Positions 36,068 through 43,950 of a stretch of 64,000 bases of DNA are shown one piece after another. How positions within the stretch are numbered: position 1 is the first letter of the stretch; every line of letters starts with the position of its first letter. The translations under genes were made by a program, and so were the position numbers. Source of the DNA: Limosilactobacillus coleohominis 101-4-CHN (GTDB lineage: Bacteria > Bacillota > Bacilli > Lactobacillales > Lactobacillaceae); assembly GCF_000161935.1 (NCBI RefSeq), contig NZ_GG698805.1:116673-180672 (forward strand), written 5' to 3'. The notes beneath the pieces were generated by a model. It had not been told where the DNA came from, made no database searches, and was given only the letters and a program-made list of their open reading frames with translations.

Positions 36068-36862
36068 ATGAAGCAAGAGACGCAGTTAACACAGTATGAA
36101 CAGTTACGGAAGAAATGGGAATCACTTGGAATTGCGAGCGATGTGATGTTTGGAATGGTGATGCAGAAAAAAGAGTTATGTTTGGAACTAATTCAACGTG
36201 CTGTTCCTGAACTAAAGGTCCAAAAAATTGAATTTCACCAACACCAGTATACGGTGGATGGGCCATTAGACTCACGAGGATCACGATTTGATATTTATGC
36301 CCGCGATGACCAAGGGCGGATTTTCATGATTGAAATGCAGGTAGCAAATCATCATAATTTACCGTATCGGTTACGGTATTATTTGCGGCAATCTGATTTT
36401 GATATTTTGAACCCAGGGGACGGTCTTCATGAAATTATTTTTAATGCCAAAGCTGCAGTGATTCATGATAAGATGAAAATAAAGAGTTTTCTTCAATTGA
36501 TGGAAAATAAGGTTAATTTAAGAGACCCATTTGTGGTTAAAATTATGGAAACGATGCGAGAAATTAAAGCGGATCCAGAAAGGAGAAGGTGCTTTATGAC
36601 ATACGAGATGAATCTAGCGGATGCACGAGCCGCGGGTCGTGAACGAGGACTTGAAGAAGGCATGGCAGAAGGTCATAAGCAAGGGATGGCGGAAGGCCAT
36701 AAACAAGGAGTTGTGGAAGGTCGCAAAGAAGGGTTAACGGAGGCCGCGAAGAAGACAGCAGCAATATTGAAAAAGTATGAACCAAATCATAATGAGGCGG
36801 TTCATACATTGATGAATCAATTCGATTTATCCGCCGCGGAAGCTGAAACCTACCTTAAATAA
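36068..36862 (+). CDS. Rpn-family recombination-promoting nuclease
   Basis: An intact 264-residue member of the Rpn/YhgA-like PD-(D/E)XK nuclease family. In E. coli, Rpn proteins cleave DNA and promote RecA-independent recombination. The N-terminal domain has the nuclease residues in SRFDIYARDD (Asp near 75) and FMIEMQVANH (Glu-x-Gln near 88-90). The C-terminus has a charged repeat of Gly-Met-Ala-Glu-Gly-His-Lys-Gln-like units (about residues 198-223). Expansion and contraction of such repeats is typical. GGAGG precedes the ATG. A remnant of a related gene lies at 32245. Confidence 0.85.
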   Translation: MKQETQLTQYEQLRKKWESLGIASDVMFGMVMQKKELCLELIQRAVPELKVQKIEFHQHQYTVDGPLDSRGSRFDIYARDDQGRIFMIEMQVANHHNLPYRLRYYLRQSDFDILNPGDGLHEIIFNAKAAVIHDKMKIKSFLQLMENKVNLRDPFVVKIMETMREIKADPERRRCFMTYEMNLADARAAGRERGLEEGMAEGHKQGMAEGHKQGVVEGRKEGLTEAAKKTAAILKKYEPNHNEAVHTLMNQFDLSAAEAETYLK

Positions 36863-36868
36863 TTAAAA

Positions 36869-36905
36869 TAACGTCCTGGATGAAATATTATTCAGGACGT
36901 TTTTC
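36869..36905 (+). terminator. Rho-independent terminator after the Rpn gene
   Basis: AACGTCCTG and CAGGACGTT pair around a 14-base loop, followed by TTTTTC. Confidence 0.8.
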
Positions 36906-36921
36906 AGATCGCTGATCAATC

Positions 36922-36951
36922 TTGATGACGGTTGACTAAATCAGTTATACT
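36922..36951 (+). promoter_or_regulatory. Promoter of the tRNA-Thr gene
   Basis: TTGATG and TATACT are 18 bp apart. The -10 ends only 6 bp before the mature tRNA 5' end, so transcription would start at or next to the tRNA itself. Confidence 0.6.
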
Positions 36952-36957
36952 AACAGT

Positions 36958-37031
36958 GCCATCTTAGCTCAGCTAGGTAGAGCACATCCATGGTAAGGAT
37001 GAGGTCGTCGGTTCGAACCCGATAGATGGCT
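36958..37031 (+). tRNA. tRNA-Thr (anticodon GGT)
   Basis: A 74-base cloverleaf. The acceptor stem is GCCATCT/AGATGGC with discriminator T. The D arm is GCTC...GAGC, and the anticodon stem is CATCC/GGATG with the loop ATGGTAA, giving anticodon GGT. The T arm is GTCGG TTCGAAC CCGAT. CCA is not encoded. It reads Thr codons ACC and ACU. Confidence 0.93.
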
Positions 37032-37336
37032 TATTATTAAGATGATATGAGTTGTTCAACGTTGATTTAATCGGTTTTAAGCCTTTTAAAACCATCAAAA
37101 AATTTAGAGAATCTATTAATATTGTCGCAGACCTGCAACACGTGAAGCAAAGCGTGTTGCAACAGATTATAGGGAAGTAACGATTATCATCGTCATACCA
37201 ATGTTTAAGGGTAGTTAAATGTGTTGCAATTAACTAAAAAAACTGGTTATCAGTTAAATGTCTGATAGCCAGTTTATTCAGTGATCCACGCCTTTTGCTA
37301 CTAAATTGTTATAATTATTAACGGGTAGGTGAAAAA
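37032..37336. other. Gene-free stretch downstream of tRNA-Thr with hairpins
   Basis: No credible gene is seen in about 305 bp. It holds GGTTTTAA/TTTTAAAACC near 37072, a hairpin TGCAACACG/CGTGTTGCA at 37134-37161, and a related GTGTTGCAA copy near 37220. A terminator-like hairpin lies at 37241-37278 (AACTGGTTATCAG with CTGATAGCCAGTT and TTATT). A -10-like TATAAT near 37310 may serve the genes that follow. This could be a degraded insertion site behind the tRNA. Confidence 0.45.
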
Positions 37337-37510
37337 ATGGATAAGGTTTCGGTAATTGTTCCCGTATACAACTTGAAAAGGTATTTGGATGAGAATTTAC
37401 GAGCGGCATTAATTGATTTAAGGGACAAGGCACAACGAGTTAGTGATTATGATTACTACCAAAGAGCAATGGCTGCACTAACGGTGTTGGATGCATTAAC
37501 AAAGGAGTAA
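37337..37510 (+). pseudogene. Collapsed family-2 glycosyltransferase (internal deletion)
   Basis: A 57-codon frame with the unmistakable start of a GT2 enzyme, MDKVSVIVPVYNLKRYL. It passes directly into a charged helical end (LRDKAQRVSDYDYYQRAMAA) with no catalytic core. Normal GT2 proteins have 250 residues or more including a DxD. The simplest reading is one long in-frame deletion that fused the two ends. The ATG has GGTAGGTG upstream, and the stop is 7 bp before the GT8 gene. It may still be translated and coupled to that gene. Confidence 0.7.
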
Positions 37511-37517
37511 GAATCTC

Positions 37518-38714
37518 ATGGGAACTAAAAAAGCGATTGTCCTCTCTGGTGACAATCATTATACGGCGCAAATTACCACGACAATTAAGTCGATCGTGTA
37601 CCATTTGCGGCGTGTTAAAATTTACTTAATTAATTCAGATATTCCTCAGGAGTACTTTTTTAACTTAAATCTCCGGTTGAAGCAGCTTGATAGTGAGCTA
37701 GTTGATTTAAAGATTAATCCAGAATTATTCAGTAATGCCGAGTCGCCTAAAGCCCACATTAGTAAGATTACCTACGGACGTTTAATGATTCCACAACTGG
37801 TTACTGAAGATCGTGCACTGTACATTGATAGTGATGCGATTGTTGATCAAAGTATTAGCGAATTGTGGACAATGGACCTTGGTGATTATCCAATTGCGGC
37901 GGTCCATGATGTCTTCTTAGCAGACATTTTTAATGCCGGAATTATTCTGTTCAACAACAAGAAGCTGCGCGAGGATCCCGACTTGGTCGATAACATGCTG
38001 GCCGCGGCACAGCAGAAGGGAATCTTAGATGCCGACCAGACGGTTTTAAATCAATTCTTTAATCATCAGTATTTAGAATTAGGCTTGGAATATAACTATG
38101 TGATTGGTTATGATCGGGACGTTTCCTTAGCTCCTAGGAATGCGCCGGGGTATTTTGAGAAGATGCTTAATTGTCCTCAACCAAAGATTATTCACTATGC
38201 TTCTCCCGACAAACCATGGAATTTACAGTCCGCTGGTCGAATGCGAGAAAAGTGGTGGCAATATCATAATTTAGATTGGGTAACCATTACCCAGCATGGT
38301 CAATTGCCACAACTGACGAAGCCAGTTAAGGGCAAGTTTTTCACCCTAACCGCGTCCGATTCAATGATTCATTTAGCCAAATTGGCACAGGCGCTACCGG
38401 ATTACGAATTCCATGTGGCGGCCTTCTCATTAGTTAGCCCAACCTTGTTGAACTACATGCGTTTCCACAACGTTCATGTTTATGCCAGCATTTCCAAGCC
38501 ACGAGTTGAAGAATTAATGCATGATTGTACAGCTTACCTCGATATTAATCGGGAAACTAAGTATCAGGATTGGATTGAGCGCTTCGCCAAGAATGGCCGA
38601 CCGGTTTATTCATTTGCTAGCGATGCTGCAGCATTGAGTGACCAAGTTCACCAGGAAATTTTTGCTGATGACGATTACCAAAAGATGGTGCAAAGAATTC
38701 AGAAAAATGGGTAG
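37518..38714 (+). CDS. Family-8 glycosyltransferase with a second C-terminal domain
   Basis: A 398-residue cytoplasmic glycosyltransferase. The GT8 domain (about residues 1-265) has the metal-binding DxD in LYIDSDAIVD (Asp104-Ser-Asp106), the nucleotide-contact segment FNAGIILFNNK, and PKIIHYASPDKPW near its end. About 130 residues follow with a different character (GKFFTLTASDSMIHLAKLAQ, and DCTAYLDINRETK). They resemble the C-terminal part of glycosyltransferases used to modify Ser-rich surface adhesins. That link is an inference from wording only. The neighbouring GT2 remnant suggests a former glycosylation cluster; no adhesin lies next to it. Confidence 0.82.
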   Translation: MGTKKAIVLSGDNHYTAQITTTIKSIVYHLRRVKIYLINSDIPQEYFFNLNLRLKQLDSELVDLKINPELFSNAESPKAHISKITYGRLMIPQLVTEDRALYIDSDAIVDQSISELWTMDLGDYPIAAVHDVFLADIFNAGIILFNNKKLREDPDLVDNMLAAAQQKGILDADQTVLNQFFNHQYLELGLEYNYVIGYDRDVSLAPRNAPGYFEKMLNCPQPKIIHYASPDKPWNLQSAGRMREKWWQYHNLDWVTITQHGQLPQLTKPVKGKFFTLTASDSMIHLAKLAQALPDYEFHVAAFSLVSPTLLNYMRFHNVHVYASISKPRVEELMHDCTAYLDINRETKYQDWIERFAKNGRPVYSFASDAAALSDQVHQEIFADDDYQKMVQRIQKNG

Positions 38715-38716
38715 GT

Positions 38717-38756
38717 GAAAGCCGCCCAGTTGCATTTTAGCGACTGGACGACTTTT
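38717..38756 (+). terminator. Candidate terminator after the GT8 gene
   Basis: GCCGCCCAGT can pair with ACTGGACGAC (two mismatches), with five T after it. On the opposite strand the mismatches become G-U pairs. Confidence 0.5.
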
Positions 38757-38807
38757 TCTATATAATTTTTTCTAATCAGTTTATAATGTAAATAGGAGGT
38801 GTCGAGG

Positions 38808-39698
38808 ATGAATACAAATTTACAGCCAAAAATTACATTAAATAATGGTGTGAAAATCCCACAGCTCGGCTTAGGAGTTTGGAAAACATCGTTAGATGAA
38901 ACACGGACAATGGTGAAAACGGCCTTAGCAAATGGTTACGTCCTGATTGATACGGCCAAGCAGTATGGAAATGAATCCGGTGTTGGTGCCGGCATTCAAG
39001 ATGCCATCACAGCTGGTATCATTAACCGTGAGCAAATTTTTCTCACCACCAAGATTTTTAACGGTGATCAGGGGGATTATGATCGGGTTCGGCGCGGCTT
39101 TGAAGGCCAACTTAAGGATCTTCAGACGGACCATGTCGACCTGTTGTTAGAACACTGGCCAGTTAATGGTAAGTTTAATGAAACGTGGCGGGCCATGGAA
39201 GCCATCTTGAAGGATGGTCAGGCACGTGCCATTGGGGTCTGCAATTTCGATAATGGCCGGATGATCAACCTGATTGATCACGCGACGGTTCTACCAGCCA
39301 TTAACCAAATTGAATTCAACCCAGGCATTTTGCAACGCCCGATTGTCGAATTTTGTCAACAACAAGGGATTCAGCTAGAAGCCTGGTCACCACTTGGTAA
39401 CGGAAAGTTGCTTCAAAATGAACGAATTCAAGAAATTGCCCAACGGCATGGCAAGACGACTGCCCAAGTAGAATTACGTTGGAGTCTCCAACACGGCTTT
39501 GTCGCCATTCCGAAAACGACGCACGAACAGCGAATGCAGGAAAACGCTGATATTTTTGATTTCACTTTGAGCACCAACGAAATGTTAATGATTGACGCCT
39601 TAGACCAACAGCACCATGCTATTTGGTATGACAAATTCAAATGGTCCGGCAATCCGGACGGCGTTGATGACTACGTCGCGACACCAAGTAATTGGTAG
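38808..39698 (+). CDS. Aldo/keto reductase
   Basis: A 296-residue NADPH-dependent reductase of the AKR superfamily. The tetrad residues are visible: Asp and Tyr in LIDTAKQYGNES, Lys in FLTTKIFNG, and His in DLLLEHWPV (the usual LIHWP with an unusual Glu before His). The C-terminal cofactor segment FVAIPKTTHEQRMQENADIF is present. Small aldehydes or methylglyoxal are typical substrates for such enzymes; the actual one is unknown. AGGAGG lies 9 bases before the ATG at 38808. The antiporter gene follows 22 bp later, so the genes may form one operon. Confidence 0.88.
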   Translation: MNTNLQPKITLNNGVKIPQLGLGVWKTSLDETRTMVKTALANGYVLIDTAKQYGNESGVGAGIQDAITAGIINREQIFLTTKIFNGDQGDYDRVRRGFEGQLKDLQTDHVDLLLEHWPVNGKFNETWRAMEAILKDGQARAIGVCNFDNGRMINLIDHATVLPAINQIEFNPGILQRPIVEFCQQQGIQLEAWSPLGNGKLLQNERIQEIAQRHGKTTAQVELRWSLQHGFVAIPKTTHEQRMQENADIFDFTLSTNEMLMIDALDQQHHAIWYDKFKWSGNPDGVDDYVATPSNW

Positions 39699-39720
39699 CC
39701 ACTAAATCACGGAGGATTTT

Positions 39721-40881
39721 ATGAACTTTATTGCAACGTTAGCCATTATTTTGTTAGTCACTCAGGTTGTTTCACACTTTAGTATGCGGATGGGAATTCC
39801 CGATGTGATCGGACAGATCTTAGTCGGCATTGTGATGGGTCCCGCGGTTTTTGGATGGATTACCCAGACCCACATGATTAATGAATTTCAAGAAATTGGG
39901 GTCATTATCTTAATGTTTATTGCTGGTTTGGAAAGTGATTTGAGTTTGCTCAAAAAGTATTTAAAACCAGCGGTAGTGGTTGCCTTGATGGGAATGATTC
40001 TCCCGATTGTCGTAATGGGCGTCGCCGCTGACTTGTATGGAATGCAGTGGTTTGAGTCGCTCTTTATCGGGGTGATCTTTTCTGCAACCTCAGTTAGTAT
40101 TTCTGTGGCGGTCCTACGGGATTACAACCAGCTCGGCAGTAAAGAAGGGGCCACGATTCTAGGGGCAGCCGTTGCTGACGATATCGGTGGTGTGTTCCTT
40201 TTGAGTATCCTGATTAGTATGATGAATGGTCAATCGGGACAGCGGATGAGTTTGCCATTAGTTGTTCTTTTACAGGTGATCTTTTTTGGTGGTACTTATT
40301 TCTTGGTGCGGTGGTTGGCACCATACTTAATGGAAATCAGTTCTGACTTGTTGACGACCGCGGCACCAAGCGTTGTGGCGATGATTTTATGTCTAGGAAT
40401 GGCCGCTTTAGCGGATGCCGTTCACCTGAGCGGGGCTGTTGGTTCATTCTTCGCGGGAATCGCCATTGCGAATACGAAGAAAAAAGAAGTTATTAACCGC
40501 AGCTTTGTTCCAATTGGTTATGCGATGTTTATTCCGATCTTTTTTGTGAATGTGGGGTTAAGCATGCGTTTTGACCACTTCCTGGATTCATTGTGGTTCA
40601 TCATTATGATGACCGTACTGGCCTGTCTGACGAAGCTCCTTGGCTGTGGAGGCGGTGCTAAGTTAACTGGCTTTGACCTCAACAGTAGTTACATTATCGG
40701 GAGCGGGATGATTGCCCGGGGTGAAATGTCATTGATTACGGCCCAAATTGGTTTTCAAGCCCACTTACTTTCCGAAAAGTACTACTCAGATATCATTACT
40801 GTTATTGTCTTAGCAACGATTTTGGCACCGTTTATTTTGAAACATTCGCTTCACCGGATGCACGGTGCCCAGGAGGATTAG
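39721..40881 (+). CDS. Na+/H+ antiporter, CPA2 (NapA/KefB-like)
   Basis: A 386-residue monovalent cation/proton antiporter with about 12-13 helices. The start (IPDVIGQILVGIVMGPAVFG) is typical of the family. The ion-binding Asp pair is in AAVADDIGGVFLL (about residues 155-156), the arrangement seen in electrogenic NapA-type antiporters. No regulatory domain follows the membrane part. CGGAGG lies before the ATG. The stop is followed after one base by a DUF915 hydrolase gene, a pairing also seen with an MFS gene at 12037-14230. Confidence 0.86.
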   Translation: MNFIATLAIILLVTQVVSHFSMRMGIPDVIGQILVGIVMGPAVFGWITQTHMINEFQEIGVIILMFIAGLESDLSLLKKYLKPAVVVALMGMILPIVVMGVAADLYGMQWFESLFIGVIFSATSVSISVAVLRDYNQLGSKEGATILGAAVADDIGGVFLLSILISMMNGQSGQRMSLPLVVLLQVIFFGGTYFLVRWLAPYLMEISSDLLTTAAPSVVAMILCLGMAALADAVHLSGAVGSFFAGIAIANTKKKEVINRSFVPIGYAMFIPIFFVNVGLSMRFDHFLDSLWFIIMMTVLACLTKLLGCGGGAKLTGFDLNSSYIIGSGMIARGEMSLITAQIGFQAHLLSEKYYSDIITVIVLATILAPFILKHSLHRMHGAQED

Positions 40882-40882
40882 G

Positions 40883-41752
40883 ATGAAAAAAAGATGGTGG
40901 TTGCTACTGGTGATTCTGGTAGTTGCTGGATTAGGCTTTAGTTATTATTCTGGCTGGTTATTTGCTAAAACAGTTTCTTATCACCCCGTTAACGGGCGAA
41001 CGACAATTGGAACGCCCACACTATTTTTCCATGGCTATGGAAGTAGCTACCACGCTGAAGAATATATGGTGAATGGGGCAGTTAAAGAGGGAATTACAAG
41101 CAAAAATGCGGTGATTCGGGCCAACGTCCGTCCAAATGGCAGTGTGAAGTTGACGGGTAAAATTAAGGCCAAGAGTACGAATACCATTGTTGAAGTAAAC
41201 TTTGACAATCCACGGAACGGTAACTATCGAACGGATGGTCGCTGGGTCCGAAACGTGATTGTCACGTTACAAAACCGGTACCGTTTCAAGCGGATTAATT
41301 TAGTAGGTCATTCAATGGGAAACATGGCGATTATGTATTATCTACGGCAATTTGGTAATGATCAGCACCTGCCCAGTTTGAATAAGCAGGTGGCGATTGC
41401 TGGTCACTTTAATGGCCTGGTCATGGCAGACACGAATAAGAATCATGATCGTCTAGCCAAAAATGGTCGTCCTTTGAATAACGTTACAAAGCAATATCGC
41501 TATCTAGAAGGTCTACGCAAAACGTATCCACGTTCGGCGATGGTACTGAATATTTATGGAGATAAGGGTTCAGGAACGGATGGTGACCTCACCGTTCAAT
41601 CGGCGCAATCAATGCGTTACTTGGTTGCCTCCCGGGCGAAGTCCTTTCAAGAACAGGAGATGAAAGGCAAGCAGGCATCGCACAGTCGACTGCATTCCAA
41701 TCCAGACGTGAATGCGCTATTGAACAGTTTTTTGTGGAACCGGACAGTATAA
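40883..41752 (+). CDS. Extracellular alpha/beta hydrolase, DUF915 family
   Basis: A 289-residue surface hydrolase with an N-terminal anchor (WWLLLVILVVAGLGFSYY), the oxyanion strand TLFFHGYGSSYHAEEYM, the nucleophile elbow LVGHSMGNMAIMYY (Ser near residue 148) and a C-terminal His (ASHSRLHSNPDV). It is the intact paralogue of the broken gene at 26627 and more distantly of the one at 13406. AGGAGG lies 6 bases before the ATG, inside the antiporter gene's last codons. Substrate unknown. A strong bidirectional terminator follows. Confidence 0.87.
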   Translation: MKKRWWLLLVILVVAGLGFSYYSGWLFAKTVSYHPVNGRTTIGTPTLFFHGYGSSYHAEEYMVNGAVKEGITSKNAVIRANVRPNGSVKLTGKIKAKSTNTIVEVNFDNPRNGNYRTDGRWVRNVIVTLQNRYRFKRINLVGHSMGNMAIMYYLRQFGNDQHLPSLNKQVAIAGHFNGLVMADTNKNHDRLAKNGRPLNNVTKQYRYLEGLRKTYPRSAMVLNIYGDKGSGTDGDLTVQSAQSMRYLVASRAKSFQEQEMKGKQASHSRLHSNPDVNALLNSFLWNRTV

Positions 41753-41802
41753 AAAAGACAATCGTAACAGGATTATTTTCCCGTTACGGTTGTCTTTTTT
41801 AT
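41751..41802. terminator. Bidirectional terminator between the hydrolase and asd
   Basis: AAAAAAGACAATCGTAAC and GTTACGGTTGTCTTTTTT form a long stem with T runs on both strands. Confidence 0.9.
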
Positions 41803-41806
41803 ATCA

Positions 41807-42901
41807 TTACTTTGGTTGAATGTAACCTTGGGCCTTTAACAGTTCCGCAAATTCAATCGCACCACCAGCAGCACCACGTGCCGTGTTGTGGGATAAACCA
41901 ATGAATTTCCAATCAAAGAGCTTGTCTGGACGAAGGCGTCCAATTGAAATTCCCATGCCGTGTTCGAAATTAACATCGTAACGTACTTGTGGCCGGAAGT
42001 CATCTTCTAAGTATTGGATGAATTGCTTAGGCGCACTTGGCAAGTTGAGTTCTTGGGGAACTCCACTGTAATCTTCCAATGCTTGGATTAAGTCTTCCTT
42101 AGTTGGCTTTTGCTTGAAGTTAACGAAGGAAGCTACGGTATGACCATACAAAACTGGAACCCGCAAACATTGACTAGTGATGACAGGACTTTCTGCCTTG
42201 ACAATGGCCTTCTTGTCATCATCAATGTGACCGAAGATCTTCAATGGTTCATCTTCGGACTTAGCTTCTTCACCAGGAATGTATGGAATGACGTTACCTT
42301 GAATTTCAGGAGCCGTTTCTAATGTCTTTCCTGCTCCAGAAATGGCTTGGTAAGTACATGCCAACACTTGGGTTGGTTCAAACTTCTTCCAGGCTTCCAG
42401 CGCTGGGGTGTAGCTTTGAATCGAACAATTGGGCTTAACTGCCACGAAACCGCGTTCCGTTCCTAACCGTTGCCGTTGATACTTAATTACGTCAGTATGT
42501 TCGGGGTTAATTTCCGGAATTACCATTGGTACGTCCGGGGTCCACCGGTGAGCACTGTTGTTAGAAACAACTGGAGTTTCATGCTTGGCATATTCTTCTT
42601 CGATGTTGCGAATTTCATCTTTTGACATGTGGACTGCCGAGAAGACAAAATCAACTTGGGACGCAACCTCATCAACATTTTCCGCATCCAAGATTGTGAG
42701 ATCCTTGACACCATCAGGAATTGGGGTATCGCCCATCTTCCACCGGTCTTTGACTGCGTCACCGTACTTTTGTCCAGCACTGTGTTTACTTGCTGCCACC
42801 ACAGTTACTTCAAACCACGGGTGGTTCGCCAATAGCGTAACAAAGCGTTGGCCCACCATTCCGGTGGCACCAATGACGCCGACCTTGAGCTTTTGATCCA
42901 T
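41807..42901 (-). CDS. asd: Aspartate-semialdehyde dehydrogenase
   Basis: It converts aspartyl phosphate to aspartate semialdehyde with NADPH, the branch point to lysine/diaminopimelate, threonine and methionine. The 364-residue protein has the NADP motif VGVIGATGMVGQ, the catalytic Cys in VKPNCSIQ (about residue 158), the substrate segment AISGAGKTLE and the C-terminal SHNTARGAAGGAIEFAEL. Length and wording fit the archaeal/fungal-type branch of the family rather than the shorter E. coli type. The ATG at 42901 has GGAGGTTG 9 bases upstream. No other gene of the pathway is in the window. Confidence 0.92.
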   Translation of the reverse strand: MDQKLKVGVIGATGMVGQRFVTLLANHPWFEVTVVAASKHSAGQKYGDAVKDRWKMGDTPIPDGVKDLTILDAENVDEVASQVDFVFSAVHMSKDEIRNIEEEYAKHETPVVSNNSAHRWTPDVPMVIPEINPEHTDVIKYQRQRLGTERGFVAVKPNCSIQSYTPALEAWKKFEPTQVLACTYQAISGAGKTLETAPEIQGNVIPYIPGEEAKSEDEPLKIFGHIDDDKKAIVKAESPVITSQCLRVPVLYGHTVASFVNFKQKPTKEDLIQALEDYSGVPQELNLPSAPKQFIQYLEDDFRPQVRYDVNFEHGMGISIGRLRPDKLFDWKFIGLSHNTARGAAGGAIEFAELLKAQGYIQPK

Positions 42902-42975
42902 AATCACAACCTCCATATCTTTCTAATTGAAATTTAATTATAAACCGGTTACCGGAATAAACCAAGGATATTTTA

Positions 42976-43539
42976 CTAAATAAAAGTAATTAAATGGTGA
43001 ACTAAACCACTGTCGAATAGAACATAAATGCCAATTCCGATGTAACAAATTTTCATCGGTGGTTCTCCCCAGCGGCGAATTAAAGATTGGACGGGCTGAA
43101 ACTGGCGAATCCAGTTAATTAAAAAGACAATCAGAATTGTGAGTAGACCAATGTATACGATCGTCAGCGAAAACGTGATCCACGATTGATTGGCGAGAAC
43201 GGGTAAAAAGAGTGACAAGTTGCACCCGGCACAGACAGATAGATAAGTCAGTAGGGTGGTGAGGATTGGGCGACGCTGGGTACTAATTTGAAATTCTTCG
43301 TCACGATCGTGCAGGGCTGTCCAAATTGGAATGAGTCCTAAAAGGCCCAACAACCATTCTGGCAGAAAGTGTTGCAGGGTTTGTCCAATTAAAAAGGCGC
43401 CGGTCATTAAAATTAACAGGCCCATTAGATACCCAATCAGGACATCCCGCAGTGCGAAGTGCTGGCATAAGAAAAGTAAGATCACAAAGAAATCCAAATT
43501 AACCGTCAAAAATGTAATTGTAATCAAAGTTAAATTCAT
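42976..43539 (-). CDS. CadD-like cadmium-resistance/efflux membrane protein
   Basis: A 187-residue, roughly six-helix protein of the CadD group (LysE superfamily). Visible segments are TFLTVNLDFFVILLFL at the start, LGLLGLIPIWTAL and CAGCNLSLFLPVLA. CadD confers modest cadmium resistance in staphylococci; other members have unknown cargo. It is preceded by a 26-bp palindrome overlapping its promoter, and an ArsR-type regulator gene lies just upstream. This is the usual layout of a metal-sensing efflux unit. The ATG at 43539 has AAAGGAG upstream. Confidence 0.8.
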   Translation of the reverse strand: MNLTLITITFLTVNLDFFVILLFLCQHFALRDVLIGYLMGLLILMTGAFLIGQTLQHFLPEWLLGLLGLIPIWTALHDRDEEFQISTQRRPILTTLLTYLSVCAGCNLSLFLPVLANQSWITFSLTIVYIGLLTILIVFLINWIRQFQPVQSLIRRWGEPPMKICYIGIGIYVLFDSGLVHHLITFI

Positions 43540-43558
43540 GTTGACATCTCCTTTATAT

Positions 43559-43584
43559 AACATATTCAATATATGACATATGTT
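43559..43584. promoter_or_regulatory. Probable ArsR/CadC-type operator over the CadD-like promoter
   Basis: A palindrome AACATAT...ATATGTT (26 bp) with an internal TTCA...TGA pair. On the minus strand it overlaps the -10 of a TTGTTT-17 bp-TATATT promoter, so a bound repressor would block transcription of the efflux gene. Confidence 0.65.
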
Positions 43585-43587
43585 CGC

Positions 43588-43622
43588 AAAAAACAATCCC
43601 GAACTTAAGTAAGTCCGGGATG
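43588..43622 (-). terminator. Rho-independent terminator of the ArsR-type gene
   Basis: On the minus strand ATCCCGGACTT and AAGTTCGGGAT pair around a 4-base loop, followed by GTTTTTT. The T run also forms part of the next promoter. Confidence 0.8.
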
Positions 43623-43630
43623 ATTTAGTT

Positions 43631-43948
43631 TTAGATTTGATGATTCCAATGATCACGATGATTCATCGTATGTTGAACGTGCGCGAGCATATCATTTAAC
43701 ACTTCGATTATGTGGGGATCATCAAGGGTGTAAAAAATTTGTTTACCATCTCGATGGGCTTGGACCAACTGGTACTGGCGAAGTAGAGCCAATTGATGGG
43801 AGACACTTGGTTGGGGAAGTTCGAGTTGTTCACTTAACTCACTGACGTTGAATGAATGATTTTCCAGTAAATAGAGGATTCGAATCCGTTTTTCATTGCT
43901 GAGCAATTTAAAAATCTGTTCAGCAAAGTTAATTTGGTGTTGGTTGAT
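43631..43948 (-). CDS. ArsR-family metal-responsive repressor, start codon unclear
   Basis: A small winged-helix repressor with the recognition region VSELSEQLELPQPSVSHQLALLR and the wing HRDGKQIFYTL. The conserved N-terminal helix (NQHQINFAEQIFKLLSNEKR) is encoded but has no ATG, GTG or TTG in front. With the best spacing after an AGGGGG site, the codon is ATC at 43946-43948. The first canonical start (TTG 43906) would cut into helix 1. His residues near the C-terminus (HVQHTMNHRDHWNH) could bind metal. It overlaps or abuts the helD stop and probably represses the CadD-like gene. A lost ATG or a rare start codon are both possible. Confidence 0.75.
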   Translation of the reverse strand: MNQHQINFAEQIFKLLSNEKRIRILYLLENHSFNVSELSEQLELPQPSVSHQLALLRQYQLVQAHRDGKQIFYTLDDPHIIEVLNDMLAHVQHTMNHRDHWNHQI

Positions 43949-43950
43949 AA

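Noticed and set aside
37072-37092. Hairpin GGTTTTAA/TTTTAAAACC as the tRNA-Thr terminator
   Set aside because: It has no T run after it; a better terminator-like hairpin lies at 37241-37278.
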